A DNA stretch of 64,000 nucleotides from Aquimarina megaterium XH134 (GTDB lineage: Bacteria; Bacteroidota; Bacteroidia; Flavobacteriales; Flavobacteriaceae), in NCBI RefSeq assembly GCF_000520975.1, contig NZ_JACB01000036.1:1-64000 (forward strand), in the 5' to 3' direction. Both the position numbers and the translations under genes were made by a program. Each line of letters starts with the position of its first letter. Position 1 is the first letter of the stretch. This document shows, piece by piece, positions 35,780 through 45,796 of the stretch. The notes below the pieces were generated by a model. That model had not been told where the DNA came from and ran no database searches. It saw nothing but the letters and a program-made list of their open reading frames with translations.

Positions 35780-36253
35780 TTACAAAACACTGGGTAAAGC
35801 GTCGATTTTCCCATTAAAAGTATTCTTTCTTGAGATAATATACAATTCTTCTAGATTATTATCTTTTCTAAATTGATGAATTAACTCTGGTAATTTCTCA
35901 TTAAGAAAAGCTTTAAAAGACTTAGGGTCATTGCTTTGATTGGCTCCTCTACGTATAGTTTTTAAGTAAGTTGAAGTTAGAATTTGCAGGTTACTTCTCT
36001 CCGAAAGAAACAATAAATGGTCGTTGTTTTGATTAGCTTTTTGAATTTGATTCTTGAAACTGATTTCATTTATAGCAATGAGATCATTATTAAAATCGCT
36101 AAAGCTATTTGTATACACAACCTCTTCTGCATTTTTATTGAGGTATACGGTCTCTAATTGATCTTCATAAATTATTTGAGCATTACTCATTGAAAGAGAA
36201 AGGAATAAGATGCCTAGTATTGTTGTTTTGATTGTGCGAATTGAACTTTTCAT
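35780..36253 (-). CDS. Secreted protein of unknown function
   Basis: A 157-residue protein with a signal peptide (1-26, ending in NAQ). The mature part is mostly helical and polar, with no motif I recognise. Operator copy 3 lies about 93-120 nt upstream, so expression is probably shared with the AhpD-like and 51-residue genes. DoxX follows in the same direction. Confidence 0.75.
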   Translation of the reverse strand: MKSSIRTIKTTILGILFLSLSMSNAQIIYEDQLETVYLNKNAEEVVYTNSFSDFNNDLIAINEISFKNQIQKANQNNDHLLFLSERSNLQILTSTYLKTIRRGANQSNDPKSFKAFLNEKLPELIHQFRKDNNLEELYIISRKNTFNGKIDALPSVL

Positions 36254-36345
36254 ATCTAATATACTTTATCCGAAAATACTTCGGTAAATTATTTTATTTT
36301 TAGGATACAAAGTTGGGGCAAAAACGAATACTAATATATGGATTT

Positions 36346-36373
36346 TTTTCCCGTATTCTTGTCAATATTTCCC
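36346..36373 (-). promoter_or_regulatory. Direct-repeat operator, copy 3, overlapping the end of the AraC gene
   Basis: TTTTCCC at 36346 and ATTTCCC at 36367 are spaced 21 bp apart with CTTGTCAAT between. The element covers the stop and last codons of the araC-type gene and lies upstream of the 157-residue gene. Confidence 0.65.
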
Positions 36374-37210
36374 TTCGGATTCTGGTTTTAATTGTTTTTT
36401 AAACTCTGAAGGAGAAAGAGATGTATGTCTTTTAAACATTCTGCTAAGATGAGATGCATCTTCAAAACCAATTTCATAAGCAATCTCTTTAGCAGATTTA
36501 TCAGTATAGATAAGTAAGCGTTTGGCTTCTAAAATTATTCGATCATGAATAATCTGCAGAGGACTTTTCTCAAATTTCGCAAAATTATTTGATAACGTTT
36601 TAGGAGACTTAAATAGTTTTTGAGCATAAAAACCTACAGCATGTTCTTTTCTAAAATGGGTATCTACCAGGATATTAAAATTTCTGATCAAATCTACCTG
36701 ATCTCCAAGGTTATTGTAATTACTTTGTTGTTTAATAAGGCGAGTGGTCGTTATTATAAATCTGGCCATTAGCATACGTAACATCTCTGCCTGTATAGTA
36801 TCTACGGTATCTAATTCATCCAGAAAAACTTTATATAATTGATCTAATTTGTTTTGTTCTTTTGTATTTAATTCTACAATAGAAATGGTGGTATTGCCAT
36901 GAAAAAGTACTCCGACGCAGCTTACTTCTTTATCATGATCTTTGATACAATAAAACTCCCTGTTAAACTGATATACTAAAATATCTGATCCATCAATAAA
37001 TTTAAAATATTGATTTGGAGTTAACACTATAATTTTATCTTTTTTGACTGTTGTAGAAATTCCATCAATCTCTATACTAGTATCAGTACTTCTAACCCAG
37101 ATAAAAGTATATAATTCTACAAGTTTTGATGTTGTATAGGATTGTAGTAGTTCTTCGTTGGCAATTTTTAATACAGCACCGGTCGAAAATTCTTTAAATT
37201 CTTTTATCAT
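36362..37210 (-). CDS. AraC family transcriptional regulator
   Basis: A 282-residue protein with a C-terminal double helix-turn-helix of AraC type (about 175-275: AKEIAYEIGFEDASHLSRMFKRHTSLSPSEFKKQ). The N-terminal part is a sensor-like domain of cupin-related type, as often in one-component AraC proteins. It is the best candidate for the factor binding the 21-bp-spaced TTTTCCC repeats found upstream of the three genes on its distal side. No copy of the repeat is seen upstream of its own start. Confidence 0.9.
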   Translation of the reverse strand: MIKEFKEFSTGAVLKIANEELLQSYTTSKLVELYTFIWVRSTDTSIEIDGISTTVKKDKIIVLTPNQYFKFIDGSDILVYQFNREFYCIKDHDKEVSCVGVLFHGNTTISIVELNTKEQNKLDQLYKVFLDELDTVDTIQAEMLRMLMARFIITTTRLIKQQSNYNNLGDQVDLIRNFNILVDTHFRKEHAVGFYAQKLFKSPKTLSNNFAKFEKSPLQIIHDRIILEAKRLLIYTDKSAKEIAYEIGFEDASHLSRMFKRHTSLSPSEFKKQLKPESEGKY

Positions 37211-37411
37211 ATAGTGTAGGTCGTTTTTTATATGATTTTATTACAAATCAATGTAAAAGATTTAAGTCTATGTTTTTGACCTCATTGATAAGTTCTTTTG
37301 ATGTATTGGATATCTGTAGAATGTGTTTCTATCGAAACAGAGAAACAATATGGGAGTTATCGATATTCGTAAAAAGAAGATCGATTATGATAAACTATGA
37401 TAGTTAGGGGT

Positions 37412-37699
37412 TCAAACTAATAATAATCTAACGATTAATCCAATTGCACCTCTTTGTCCAATCATGTTTCTAAGTTCTTGTAAGCTCGATGAGGTTATTT
37501 CTATTTTAGTAGCAAGTGCATTACTAGTACCTCCATCTACAAATGTTTGTAATGAAGAAGTTGTAACCCCAAGTTTATTTGCTATGCCAGATCTTACATT
37601 TCCTTCAGTAAGATCTCTAAGTGAGTTTAATGTTACACCACTTTTTCTAGCTATTCTATTTAAACTCATATTTATATCTTTTAAAATTAAGTCATTCAT
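37412..37699 (-). CDS. Small protein with three 23-residue HTH-like repeats
   Basis: A 95-residue protein I cannot assign to a known family. It consists of three repeats with a period of exactly 23 residues: I16/I39/L62, V22/V45/I68 and L27/L50/L73 fall in step, in the context IAxKxGVTxxSLQ. Each unit looks like a short helix-turn-helix module such as those in stand-alone DNA-binding or scaffold peptides. A hydrophobic tail of about eight residues ends the protein. An internal Met at residue 11 may be the true start. Confidence 0.6.
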   Translation of the reverse strand: MNDLILKDINMSLNRIARKSGVTLNSLRDLTEGNVRSGIANKLGVTTSSLQTFVDGGTSNALATKIEITSSSLQELRNMIGQRGAIGLIVRLLLV

Positions 37700-37977
37700 A
37701 GTTAGTTATAGTAAGTATAAGTAATTATTGATCGGTAAACTGACGTATAATGAGAAGTATATTTTGTGCTATTTTTTCTCTATTACTAATTTAATACAGA
37801 TTTTTTTAGAATTCTTACGGGAAACCTCAACTAGTGAAAAAAGTAGAAAAAAAATAAGGTTTTTTGAATTAAATTATAAGTATAGACAACTTTAGAGTTG
37901 TATAAAATCCCTTATTTATGAAGCTGTACTTATTTTGTAAATAAAAAATTGAGCTAGAATTTTATATATAAGCGATA

Positions 37978-38796
37978 CTATTTTTTATTCGAAAGATTAA
38001 AGTGTAATATCGAGTTGTCAAATAATTGCGCAACATCGATCGCATTCGTTTTTTGATTATATTCTATGTCAGCCATTCCATTGCTATTCGTTGCAATTTC
38101 AATAAATTCTTTACTGTTATATTTTAAAAGGATACTTTTTTTCCAATCAATAGACCAACTAGTAAGATAAATTGATCCGTTTTTATCCATTGTAACTCCA
38201 TCTAAATGTGGGTAATTGGTTTTGACAACTAATGTGGTTTTTTTGCTTTCTAAATCTATTTCGTATACTGCACTTTTGTCTATTGTATTACAGACTAATA
38301 GTCTATTTTTTTTGATGTCAAAATAAAGTCCGTTCGGAGTATTAATAGTATTATCCAGAATTTCATAAGATTTATTATCGATCGATACTTTAAAGATTGT
38401 GTTTCCTTCACGATCCGAAATGTATAAATTTCCTGTATTGTCAAACTCGATATCATTAAGTTGTTTAGTGTTTGGTATACGTAATGAAAATACTAACTCA
38501 GCAGTCGATATGTCAAATCCTCTAACAAAATCATCTCCAGATTTATTGTTTTCTGCGCTATAAATAACTCCATTGTGTAGTTTCACGCCAAGAAATGAAG
38601 TGTATCCTGATACAAAAGATGTCTTTTTACCTGTTTTATCTATTTTAAGGATTTCTCCACTACCAATATTTGAAACGTAATAAGAATCTGTTGTCTCATC
38701 AAATGTTATGCTTTCTGGATTATCAAAAGATTGCGATTTTACAGAAAATGAAATACATATAATAAAAACAAAAAATGTAGTAGAGAGACTATTCAT
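37978..38796 (-). CDS. Secreted SMP-30/NHL-type beta-propeller protein
   Basis: A 272-residue protein with a signal peptide (1-21) and repeats of the SMP-30/gluconolactonase or NHL beta-propeller type (for example DIEFDNTGNLYISDREGNTIFKV and DGVTMDKNGSIYLTSW). Function may be lactone hydrolysis or simply binding; the metal-ligating residues cannot be set by eye. No operon partner is apparent. Confidence 0.8.
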   Translation of the reverse strand: MNSLSTTFFVFIICISFSVKSQSFDNPESITFDETTDSYYVSNIGSGEILKIDKTGKKTSFVSGYTSFLGVKLHNGVIYSAENNKSGDDFVRGFDISTAELVFSLRIPNTKQLNDIEFDNTGNLYISDREGNTIFKVSIDNKSYEILDNTINTPNGLYFDIKKNRLLVCNTIDKSAVYEIDLESKKTTLVVKTNYPHLDGVTMDKNGSIYLTSWSIDWKKSILLKYNSKEFIEIATNSNGMADIEYNQKTNAIDVAQLFDNSILHFNLSNKK

Positions 38797-38939
38797 AATA
38801 ATAGGTTGAAAACTGATTTTTCAAAGTTACGGTTTTGTATTTGTTTATTACATCCCATTGTTTTTTTTCATATACCTTAATAGAATTGACTTTATTATAT
38901 TTATGAAAAATAAGTATACCTGATTAAATTAATCCTATA

Positions 38940-39740
38940 ATGTCTAAAGAATTACATAATTATTTTGAAACCAATAAACAGACCTGGAATAAAAAAGTAG
39001 ATATTCATGCCAGAAGTGATTTTTATGATATAGAAGCTTTTAAAAGGGGAAAAACTTCATTGAAACAATATGAACTAGAAGCGCTAGGAGATGTATCTGG
39101 TAAGTCATTATTACATCTTCAGTGTCACTTTGGGCAGGATACTTTAAGCTGGAGTAGGTTAGGAGCGAAATGTACTGGTGTTGATCTATCTGAAAAAGGA
39201 ATCGAATTGGCTAAAAGTTTAAATGCAGAGTTGGATCTGGATGCAAAATTTATATGTTGTAATGTGTTGGATACTTCAGAATATATTAAAGATAAGTTTG
39301 ATATTGTTTTTACTAGTTATGGAGTCATTGGATGGTTACCTGATCTAAAACCCTGGGGCAAAATGATAGCCGAGCGACTAAAACCTGGAGGTGTTTTTTA
39401 TATAGTTGAGTTTCACCCTATAGTATGGATGTTTGATTACTTAGAAGAGAAGCCTATAATGAAATATGGATATCATCAAAAAGATGTCATCTATGAAGAA
39501 TATCAAGGAACATATGCTAATCCAGAATCTAATATGATTAGTAAAGAGTATGGATGGAATCATGGATTAGGAGAGGTAGTATCATCTCTTACAGAAGCTG
39601 GGTTAACTATAGAATACTTAAATGAATATGATGGATCGCCTTATGAGGTTTTCCCTGGTTTAATTAAGGATGAAAACAAGATGTTTGTTAGAAAAGAGAA
39701 GTTATATCCCCTAGTCTTTGCGATCAAAGCTCGGCGATAG
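38940..39740 (+). CDS. Class I SAM-dependent methyltransferase
   Basis: A 266-residue methyltransferase with motif I LLHLQCHFGQDTLSW (about 59-73) and the acidic residue of motif II in CTGVDLSEKG. No signal peptide. Its substrate is unknown; it is a divergent single gene between the propeller protein and the convergent ALDH gene. Confidence 0.85.
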   Translation: MSKELHNYFETNKQTWNKKVDIHARSDFYDIEAFKRGKTSLKQYELEALGDVSGKSLLHLQCHFGQDTLSWSRLGAKCTGVDLSEKGIELAKSLNAELDLDAKFICCNVLDTSEYIKDKFDIVFTSYGVIGWLPDLKPWGKMIAERLKPGGVFYIVEFHPIVWMFDYLEEKPIMKYGYHQKDVIYEEYQGTYANPESNMISKEYGWNHGLGEVVSSLTEAGLTIEYLNEYDGSPYEVFPGLIKDENKMFVRKEKLYPLVFAIKARR

Positions 39741-39798
39741 GTGTTAATTGCTTTTTTTAACAAATTATTGAAAATCATTCAGGCTAATTACGTTGTAT

Positions 39799-41163
39799 TT
39801 ACCCGATAATTCGTTTTAACCATTTCAATTTTTTTGCACTATATGGAGCATACTTTAAATTAAGTTCTATCCAAAATGGTTTTTGAAGAATACTCTTAAA
39901 GTGAGAAAAAGTATCAAATCCATATTTTCCATGATAATTTCCGATGCCACTATCACCAACACCTCCAAAAGGGAGAGATTGTTCTGCAAAATGCATTACA
40001 GCATCATTTACAGCACCGCCTCCAAAGGATATTTCGTTTAGAATTTTGTTTTTTACAGCTTTGTTTTTGGTAAAAACATAGCAAGAAAGAGGTTTGGATA
40101 GTGTTTTAATTTTTGTGATAGCTTCCTCGATAGAATCAAATGAAAGCACTGGTAAAATAGGGCCAAAGATTTCTTCTTGCATTACTTTATCAGAAAAAGA
40201 AATATCTTTTAGAATTGTTGGCGGTATTACTCGCTCTTCTGGATCACCCAAGCCACCTACATATATTTTATCAGGATCTATTAAGCTGTTAAGTCGATCA
40301 AAATTTTTATTATTAATGATCTGCGTGTAATTATGATGAGTTACTTTATAATCAGCTTTATTAATATGATTTTGCATCGCTGCTAAAAATTGATCGTATA
40401 TAGAGGACTCTACCAAGACATAATCGGGGGCAATACAAGTTTGTCCGGCATTAAGAAATTTAGCCCAAACCAATCTTTTGGCTGCCATATTAATATGTAT
40501 ATCTTTAGTAACAATTGCGGGGCTTTTACCTCCTAATTCCAGGGTAACCGGAGTAAGATGTTTTGCGGCTGCCTGATAGATTATTTTTCCTACCGATACA
40601 CTTCCTGTAAAAAATATTTTATCGAATTTAACTTTTAAAAGATCAGATGTTTCTTGTACTCCGCCTTCGATAACTTTAAAAAATGAAGGATCAAAATTTT
40701 GATTGATAAGCGAAGCTATTGTTTTAGAGGTATGAGATGGTATCTCACTTGGTTTAAGAATAACAGTGCACCCAGCTGCAATTGCTGCAATTGCTGGGCA
40801 AAGTGATAATTGATATGGGTAATTCCATGCTCCGATTACAAGAACACTCCCATATGGTTCTGGGATAATGTAGCTTCTCCCCGGAAGATTTGCTAATCCT
40901 GTAGAAGCTTTTCTTTTTCGAGCCCATTTTTTAATTTTTACTAAAGCAAGATCAATTTCGTGATAGATTATAGATAACTCGGTAACATAAGTTTCGAATT
41001 CAGACTTTTTAAAATCTGTATAGATAGACGTATAAAGTAGCTTCTCATTTTTTTGTAAGACACTTTTTAGCTTTTTTAGTTCTCTAATTCTAAAAGAGAT
41101 GTCTTTTGTCGTATTCGTATTAAAAAATAGACGTTGTTGATCTATAAGACCTTGATAATCCAT
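39799..41163 (-). CDS. Class 3-type aldehyde dehydrogenase
   Basis: A 454-residue ALDH close to the ALDH3 group by length and by the C-terminal pattern PFGGVGDSGIGNYHGKYGFDTFSH. The catalytic Cys lies in AGQTCIAPDYVLV and the Glu in LELGGKSPAIV. Such enzymes oxidise medium and long-chain fatty aldehydes. It lies 42 nt before the sterol desaturase-like gene in reading order reversed, so both may be one transcript. Confidence 0.9.
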   Translation of the reverse strand: MDYQGLIDQQRLFFNTNTTKDISFRIRELKKLKSVLQKNEKLLYTSIYTDFKKSEFETYVTELSIIYHEIDLALVKIKKWARKRKASTGLANLPGRSYIIPEPYGSVLVIGAWNYPYQLSLCPAIAAIAAGCTVILKPSEIPSHTSKTIASLINQNFDPSFFKVIEGGVQETSDLLKVKFDKIFFTGSVSVGKIIYQAAAKHLTPVTLELGGKSPAIVTKDIHINMAAKRLVWAKFLNAGQTCIAPDYVLVESSIYDQFLAAMQNHINKADYKVTHHNYTQIINNKNFDRLNSLIDPDKIYVGGLGDPEERVIPPTILKDISFSDKVMQEEIFGPILPVLSFDSIEEAITKIKTLSKPLSCYVFTKNKAVKNKILNEISFGGGAVNDAVMHFAEQSLPFGGVGDSGIGNYHGKYGFDTFSHFKSILQKPFWIELNLKYAPYSAKKLKWLKRIIG

Positions 41164-41205
41164 AATGATAAATATTCTTGAGAATCTTAAAAATAAGGAT
41201 TTTTA

Positions 41206-42138
41206 TTAAGCCTTTTGTTTTTTATGCTTAAGTAGTTCTCGTTGCATCTGTTTTACGGTCAAAGTACTACCGTCATGACTCCACCCTGGAGGGCCAAAAA
41301 TATACATGAATTTATGGTACCAGTTTTTTGATTTTTTGGTGTCATTCCATATATCCTTATATTCATGAGTGAGAATCACCCAAGGATTATATGAGTTTGG
41401 TGCATGTGTAACACCATATTGTATTTCTATGTCTTCGTCTAGTTCTTTCCAGGTACCAAATATCTTATCAAAAATGTTGAGAAAACCACCATGGTTTTTA
41501 TCCATGTATTCTACGTTTTTGGCATGATGTACTTGATGCATGGTGTGTGTGTTGAATATTTTTTCAATAAACCCCATTTTAGGAACATACACCGAATGGA
41601 GTTGAAATTGCCATAAAGCCTCTATACCCAAGCAAACTATTACCATCTCAGGAGGAAAACCTATTGCAGGTAACCACATATAAAATAATGGTTTGTAAAG
41701 AAGAGTGAACCATCCATTTCTTACTGCGGTACCAAGGTTAAAATTATCCGAAGAATGATGTACAATGTGCGCAGCCCACAAAGCTCTTACCATATGATTT
41801 TGCCTATGAAACCAATAATAAGTATAGTCATCTGCAAGTTGGCATAAAAGCCAAACGTACCATGCAAATCCAAAGGACTTCCAACCCATAATATTAGTTC
41901 GAACCCCATCGATTTCTGGGTTAAAAAGTTCGTATACAAAATGAAAGAGTACAATAGAAAAAATAGTTTTGATCAATGGCCCTAAGATTGCAGATCCCAC
42001 ACCCATAGTTAAACTAGCAGTTAAGTCTTTCCAGTTATATAAGTCCTTGTGATTGTGGGTTTTACTGTAGGTGAGTTCTAATAAAATTAATGCCAAAAAA
42101 AGAGGCACTCCATAGGTCAAGGGTTTAATAAATTCCAT
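41206..42138 (-). CDS. Sterol desaturase family (fatty acid hydroxylase) protein
   Basis: A 310-residue membrane protein with four to five helices. The di-iron histidine pattern is visible: HRQNH, then HIVHHSS, and HTMHQVHHAKN near the C-terminal side, which together supply the eight-His set of the fatty acid hydroxylase superfamily. It acts on lipid substrates in the membrane. The adjacent aldehyde dehydrogenase in the same direction suggests a lipid aldehyde or alcohol pathway. Confidence 0.9.
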   Translation of the reverse strand: MEFIKPLTYGVPLFLALILLELTYSKTHNHKDLYNWKDLTASLTMGVGSAILGPLIKTIFSIVLFHFVYELFNPEIDGVRTNIMGWKSFGFAWYVWLLCQLADDYTYYWFHRQNHMVRALWAAHIVHHSSDNFNLGTAVRNGWFTLLYKPLFYMWLPAIGFPPEMVIVCLGIEALWQFQLHSVYVPKMGFIEKIFNTHTMHQVHHAKNVEYMDKNHGGFLNIFDKIFGTWKELDEDIEIQYGVTHAPNSYNPWVILTHEYKDIWNDTKKSKNWYHKFMYIFGPPGWSHDGSTLTVKQMQRELLKHKKQKA

Positions 42139-42256
42139 TTTTCTTTTTCTGTTTTATTCCATAGTGGCGGAATATAGGGAGAATTTTTAGGATATCATCC
42201 ACAAAATTGAAGTATTCGATTACGAACCCTATTTTAGTGTTAGTTTGTATAAAAGA

Positions 42257-42310
42257 AACGGTTTGAAAAATAAATGAACATATTGTCAATCTATTTTTCA
42301 AACCGCTTAT
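42257..42310 (-). terminator. Terminator after the 273-residue lipoprotein gene
   Basis: AACGGTTTGAAAAATA pairs with its complement TATTTTTCAAACCG across a 20-nt loop. It lies just after the stop of the lipoprotein gene on the minus strand. Confidence 0.65.
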
Positions 42311-42328
42311 TTTAGGTTGTTTTATGAT

Positions 42329-43150
42329 TTAATGAAGCTCTCTAAGTAGATCAAAGGCTGCCAAGACATTTTGCATAGATTTCTTTTCTGCCTTACTTAC
42401 AATTCTCGAGTCAACGTCTTCTTTACCAAAAAATGTTATTTTAACTTTTTTCCCCGAAGCAATTGCTTTTATCATTGGCATCTCAAGCTGTTTTACTACA
42501 CGATCAATCCATTCTCTTTTACCTCCAGATTCTTCTTTAGAATTAAACTCTCCGGGGGTGTCTTCTTCTACATCATAGATTTTACCATCCACATCTATTT
42601 CGATTCTTTGAACAAATAACCAATCCTTTTTAGTGAAATAGTTTATAGAAAATCCTAACCATGGTTTACGATTATCTTTTTTACCAATATAAATCTGAAA
42701 ATAACTTTTAGTATTTACCTGAATAGAAGATTTGTCTGAATACCAGGTCACTTCATTAACAGCGTCATACTTCTTCCGCATTTTAGCAATCGCTTTTTGA
42801 TACTCTTTAGAATTATTTTTTTCTGTTAACTCATCTTTATTTAGTGCTTTTTCAGCTTGAAGAATTTCTTTCTTAACCTTTTTTAGTAAGCTTTTTCCTT
42901 TCTTGGTCTCGCTAGAGTTAGGGTATTTATCAACCAGAGTTTCGAGTCGTTCTTTACTTCTGATATAGTCTAAGGCGTCATGATACTCCTGCGCTTGCTC
43001 AAGTATTTGACTAGGAGTTAGCTGGCATTCTGCAATTTCTTTTTTTAGTTTATCATTTTCGTCCTTTAATTTATCAAAGTCAGCCTGAGGAACACCACAG
43101 CTAACTAGAATCAAAGTCATTAAAATATTAGAAAGTATAATTCTTCTCAT
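42329..43150 (-). CDS. Lipoprotein with coiled-coil and tetratricopeptide-like N-terminus
   Basis: A 273-residue lipoprotein (signal ending VSC, Cys at 18). It starts with a short coiled-coil (ADFDKLKDENDKLKKEIAEC), then an outer-membrane-assembly-type TPR motif (YHDALDYIRSKERLETLVDKYPNS), followed by an uncharacterised beta-rich domain. Function unknown; envelope location is the only safe statement. Confidence 0.72.
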   Translation of the reverse strand: MRRIILSNILMTLILVSCGVPQADFDKLKDENDKLKKEIAECQLTPSQILEQAQEYHDALDYIRSKERLETLVDKYPNSSETKKGKSLLKKVKKEILQAEKALNKDELTEKNNSKEYQKAIAKMRKKYDAVNEVTWYSDKSSIQVNTKSYFQIYIGKKDNRKPWLGFSINYFTKKDWLFVQRIEIDVDGKIYDVEEDTPGEFNSKEESGGKREWIDRVVKQLEMPMIKAIASGKKVKITFFGKEDVDSRIVSKAEKKSMQNVLAAFDLLRELH

Positions 43151-43372
43151 TACTAAACTTTTTGAGATTATGGTTATTAATTGTTTAAAACAAAGTTATA
43201 ATTAGGTTAAATGTGTTAAAAAACAGTAAAAAATTTGCTTATAGCCCTAATATAGTAAAAATCCTTTAAAATACGTAATTTAAGCTTTGATCTTAAGGAA
43301 AAGGTAGGATTATACTTACATCTTGTTTGTGAAATGCTGTTTTTTTATCTAATGGTAAGAGATATGGGTTGC

Positions 43373-43798
43373 CTATTTTGCAAAAATTTGGGACGAATCT
43401 TTAAATGACTTAAACTCTAATGCATTACCACAAGGGTCATAAAAGAACATAGTTGCTTGTTCTCCAACTTCTCCCTCAAACCTGATATAGGGTTCTATAA
43501 CGAATTGAATATTTTTATCAGATAGTTTTTTTGCAAGATCTTGCCATATACTCCATTCTAGAATAATTCCAAAATGAGGAACCGGAACATCTTTACCATC
43601 CACCAAATTGTTATGCTTATTTTCAATGCCTGTTTTTGATTTGTAATGAATTACTAATTGATGACCAAAAAAATTAAAATCAACCCAGTGATCACTACTT
43701 CGACCTTCTTCAAGTTCTAGAATATTCTTATAAAAATTTCTGGCATTTTCTAAATCATGGACGGGGATTGCCAGATGAAAAGGAGATAAAGTATTCAT
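43373..43798 (-). CDS. Glyoxalase/VOC family protein
   Basis: A 141-residue single-domain VOC protein. The metal ligands are in the expected places: H8 in FHLAIPV near the start, a His/Asp in the middle (VPHFGI) and E near [13 protein letters not shown] at the C-terminal side. It could be a lyase, dioxygenase or antibiotic-resistance type enzyme. It lies 21 nt after the neighbouring NTF2-like gene. Confidence 0.85.
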   Translation of the reverse strand: MNTLSPFHLAIPVHDLENARNFYKNILELEEGRSSDHWVDFNFFGHQLVIHYKSKTGIENKHNNLVDGKDVPVPHFGIILEWSIWQDLAKKLSDKNIQFVIEPYIRFEGEVGEQATMFFYDPCGNALEFKSFKDSSQIFAK

Positions 43799-43819
43799 TT
43801 TCTAATAAAATTATTAGGG

Positions 43820-44776
43820 TTATTTTTCTATTCTATTCCAAATGTCCAAATACATTTTCCATTGATCATCAACTTTTTTCCAGATAACGACATATTTTCC
43901 TTGATATGTTATCTCTGTGCCATCGTCATTTTTATTTTTTCCTTTATAAATTCCATAATCATGAGCAGTATCTCCGAGAATTATAATTTCTTCAGGAATA
44001 ATTTCATGCTCAATAGGAGTATAACCGCTAGACTCTGCCCATCTTTTTTTAATAGCATCATATCCTTTAATGATAGGGGCATTGGTTGGAAATATTTTTG
44101 CATTATCCGTATAAATTTTCGCGATAGCTTCATAATCTTGCCTTAGATAAGCGTCAGAAAAAGCTTTTGCCTCTGCTCTTATTAGTTCTTCATCAAAGAG
44201 TTGTTCTGTATTTTCTTGTCTAACACATTCAATTTTCCAGGTCGGAAAAGAAATAGACTCATTTGTGTCTACCCATTCACCAAGCCATTTAAATCCATTG
44301 TCATTAATATCATAAAAACTAAGTTTAGAAAAACCATCCATGCCATTAGGGGCTTTTTGTTTACGATATAAAATGATCTTTCCGTCTTTCTTATTTCCTT
44401 TCCAGGAAGAAAGTACAGGATTGGCACTTACAGATGAATAATAATGCACATACCATTGACTACTATCTGCATTAAATTGTCTTATACTACCAGAATGTCG
44501 ACCATCTGCTTTTAAGGTTTGGTCTTGAATAGCCATTCCGTTCATGATATATTTAAATTCCCAGGTCATTTTATTTGGCTCTCCCCAAGTTCGATCTTGA
44601 TTTCTGGTTTGTGATACACAATTACATTTCCCTATAAGAGACGCAAAATCCAGAATTTCTTTTGGTGCTTTAGGGTTTGGTTGCCCAAAAGGATGTGCTT
44701 TTGAAGGTTCGTATTCTGACTGGCTCCAGGTTACAATACTTATCAAAAAAAATAAAGAAAACAGTATACGCGTCAT
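43820..44776 (-). CDS. Secreted two-domain protein: DUF1579-like and SnoaL/DUF4440
   Basis: A 318-residue protein with a signal peptide (1-17). Residues 30-190 resemble a lipocalin-like DUF1579 domain; residues 195-318 form an NTF2-like SnoaL/DUF4440 domain with FSDAYLRQDYEAIAKIYTDNAKIFP. The two are often fused in flavobacterial proteins. Function unknown. Confidence 0.78.
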   Translation of the reverse strand: MTRILFSLFFLISIVTWSQSEYEPSKAHPFGQPNPKAPKEILDFASLIGKCNCVSQTRNQDRTWGEPNKMTWEFKYIMNGMAIQDQTLKADGRHSGSIRQFNADSSQWYVHYYSSVSANPVLSSWKGNKKDGKIILYRKQKAPNGMDGFSKLSFYDINDNGFKWLGEWVDTNESISFPTWKIECVRQENTEQLFDEELIRAEAKAFSDAYLRQDYEAIAKIYTDNAKIFPTNAPIIKGYDAIKKRWAESSGYTPIEHEIIPEEIIILGDTAHDYGIYKGKNKNDDGTEITYQGKYVVIWKKVDDQWKMYLDIWNRIEK

Positions 44777-44874
44777 GGGATTGAGAATTGATTAGTAAGA
44801 CAATTTAGGTATTTTAGAAAAGGGAAAAACTTGTAAATAGGGAAATTAAGATATAATTAACAACGAAAAAAGGG

Positions 44875-45744
44875 TTAGTTTCTTCGATCTTTTCGCTTTT
44901 TATCTCTAGATCTGTGAGAACTTCTTTTATCAGAATTTCCTTTTTTGTCGTTTTTAGAAGTAAACCGTCTTGAGTTATTGGTTCTTTTCTTCGGTTTAGT
45001 GTCTTCTAGTACAGAAGCTTCTTCTGTTTTGCTCGAATCTCCAACATCGGCATTAAGAATTCCTAATTCTTTTTCTGTTAAATATCTCCATTCTCCTACA
45101 GGAACATCAAGAGGAACGTTCATGATTCTAATTCGTTTAAGTTTCACCACTTCGTACCCGAGGTATTCACACATTCTGCGAATTTGGCGATTAAGTCCTT
45201 GAGTTAGCACGATTCTAAAATCATATTTGTTAATTTGTTCTACTTCACATTTACGGGTTATAGTATCTAGAATTGGGACTCCATTACTCATTCGTTTTAT
45301 AAATAATGGATTAATCAATTTGTTTACTGTTACTAGATATTCTTTTTCATGATTATTTCTCGCTCTAAGAATTTTATTGACGATATCTCCATCACTAGTT
45401 AAAAAAATAAGCCCTTCGCTAGGTTTGTCTAATCGACCAATAGGAAAGATACGTTTAGGGTAGTTGATATAGTCAACGATATTATCCTTTTCATTTTGCG
45501 CTGTCGTGCAAACTATACCAACAGGTTTATTAAAAGCAAGATATACGTGTTTTTCTTTAGGTTTATTTATTAATTCACCATCTACCAGAACAATATCATC
45601 AGGAGTAACTTTGGTTCCCATTTCAGGTACTTTGCCATTAATAGTTACACGACCCTGGTCGATTAATTTATCTGCCTCGCGACGTGAGCAATAACCAACT
45701 TCGCTTAGATATTTATTAAGTCTGGTGAAATTTTTTTCAAGCAT
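44875..45744 (-). CDS. rluF: 23S rRNA pseudouridine synthase RluF-like
   Basis: A 289-residue protein. The N-terminal S4 RNA-binding domain (about 5-60) is followed by the RsuA/RluB/E/F catalytic domain with the catalytic Asp D106 in [11 protein letters not shown]. The C-terminal 50 residues are strongly basic (Lys/Arg/Ser-rich), beyond the usual length, which may aid rRNA contact. Within this family RluF is the best match, acting on U2604 of 23S rRNA. Confidence 0.88.
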   Translation of the reverse strand: MLEKNFTRLNKYLSEVGYCSRREADKLIDQGRVTINGKVPEMGTKVTPDDIVLVDGELINKPKEKHVYLAFNKPVGIVCTTAQNEKDNIVDYINYPKRIFPIGRLDKPSEGLIFLTSDGDIVNKILRARNNHEKEYLVTVNKLINPLFIKRMSNGVPILDTITRKCEVEQINKYDFRIVLTQGLNRQIRRMCEYLGYEVVKLKRIRIMNVPLDVPVGEWRYLTEKELGILNADVGDSSKTEEASVLEDTKPKKRTNNSRRFTSKNDKKGNSDKRSSHRSRDKKRKDRRN

Positions 45745-45796
45745 ACAATAAAAATAGTATACAAAGATAATGGTTATAACAAAATGATAAATGGTA

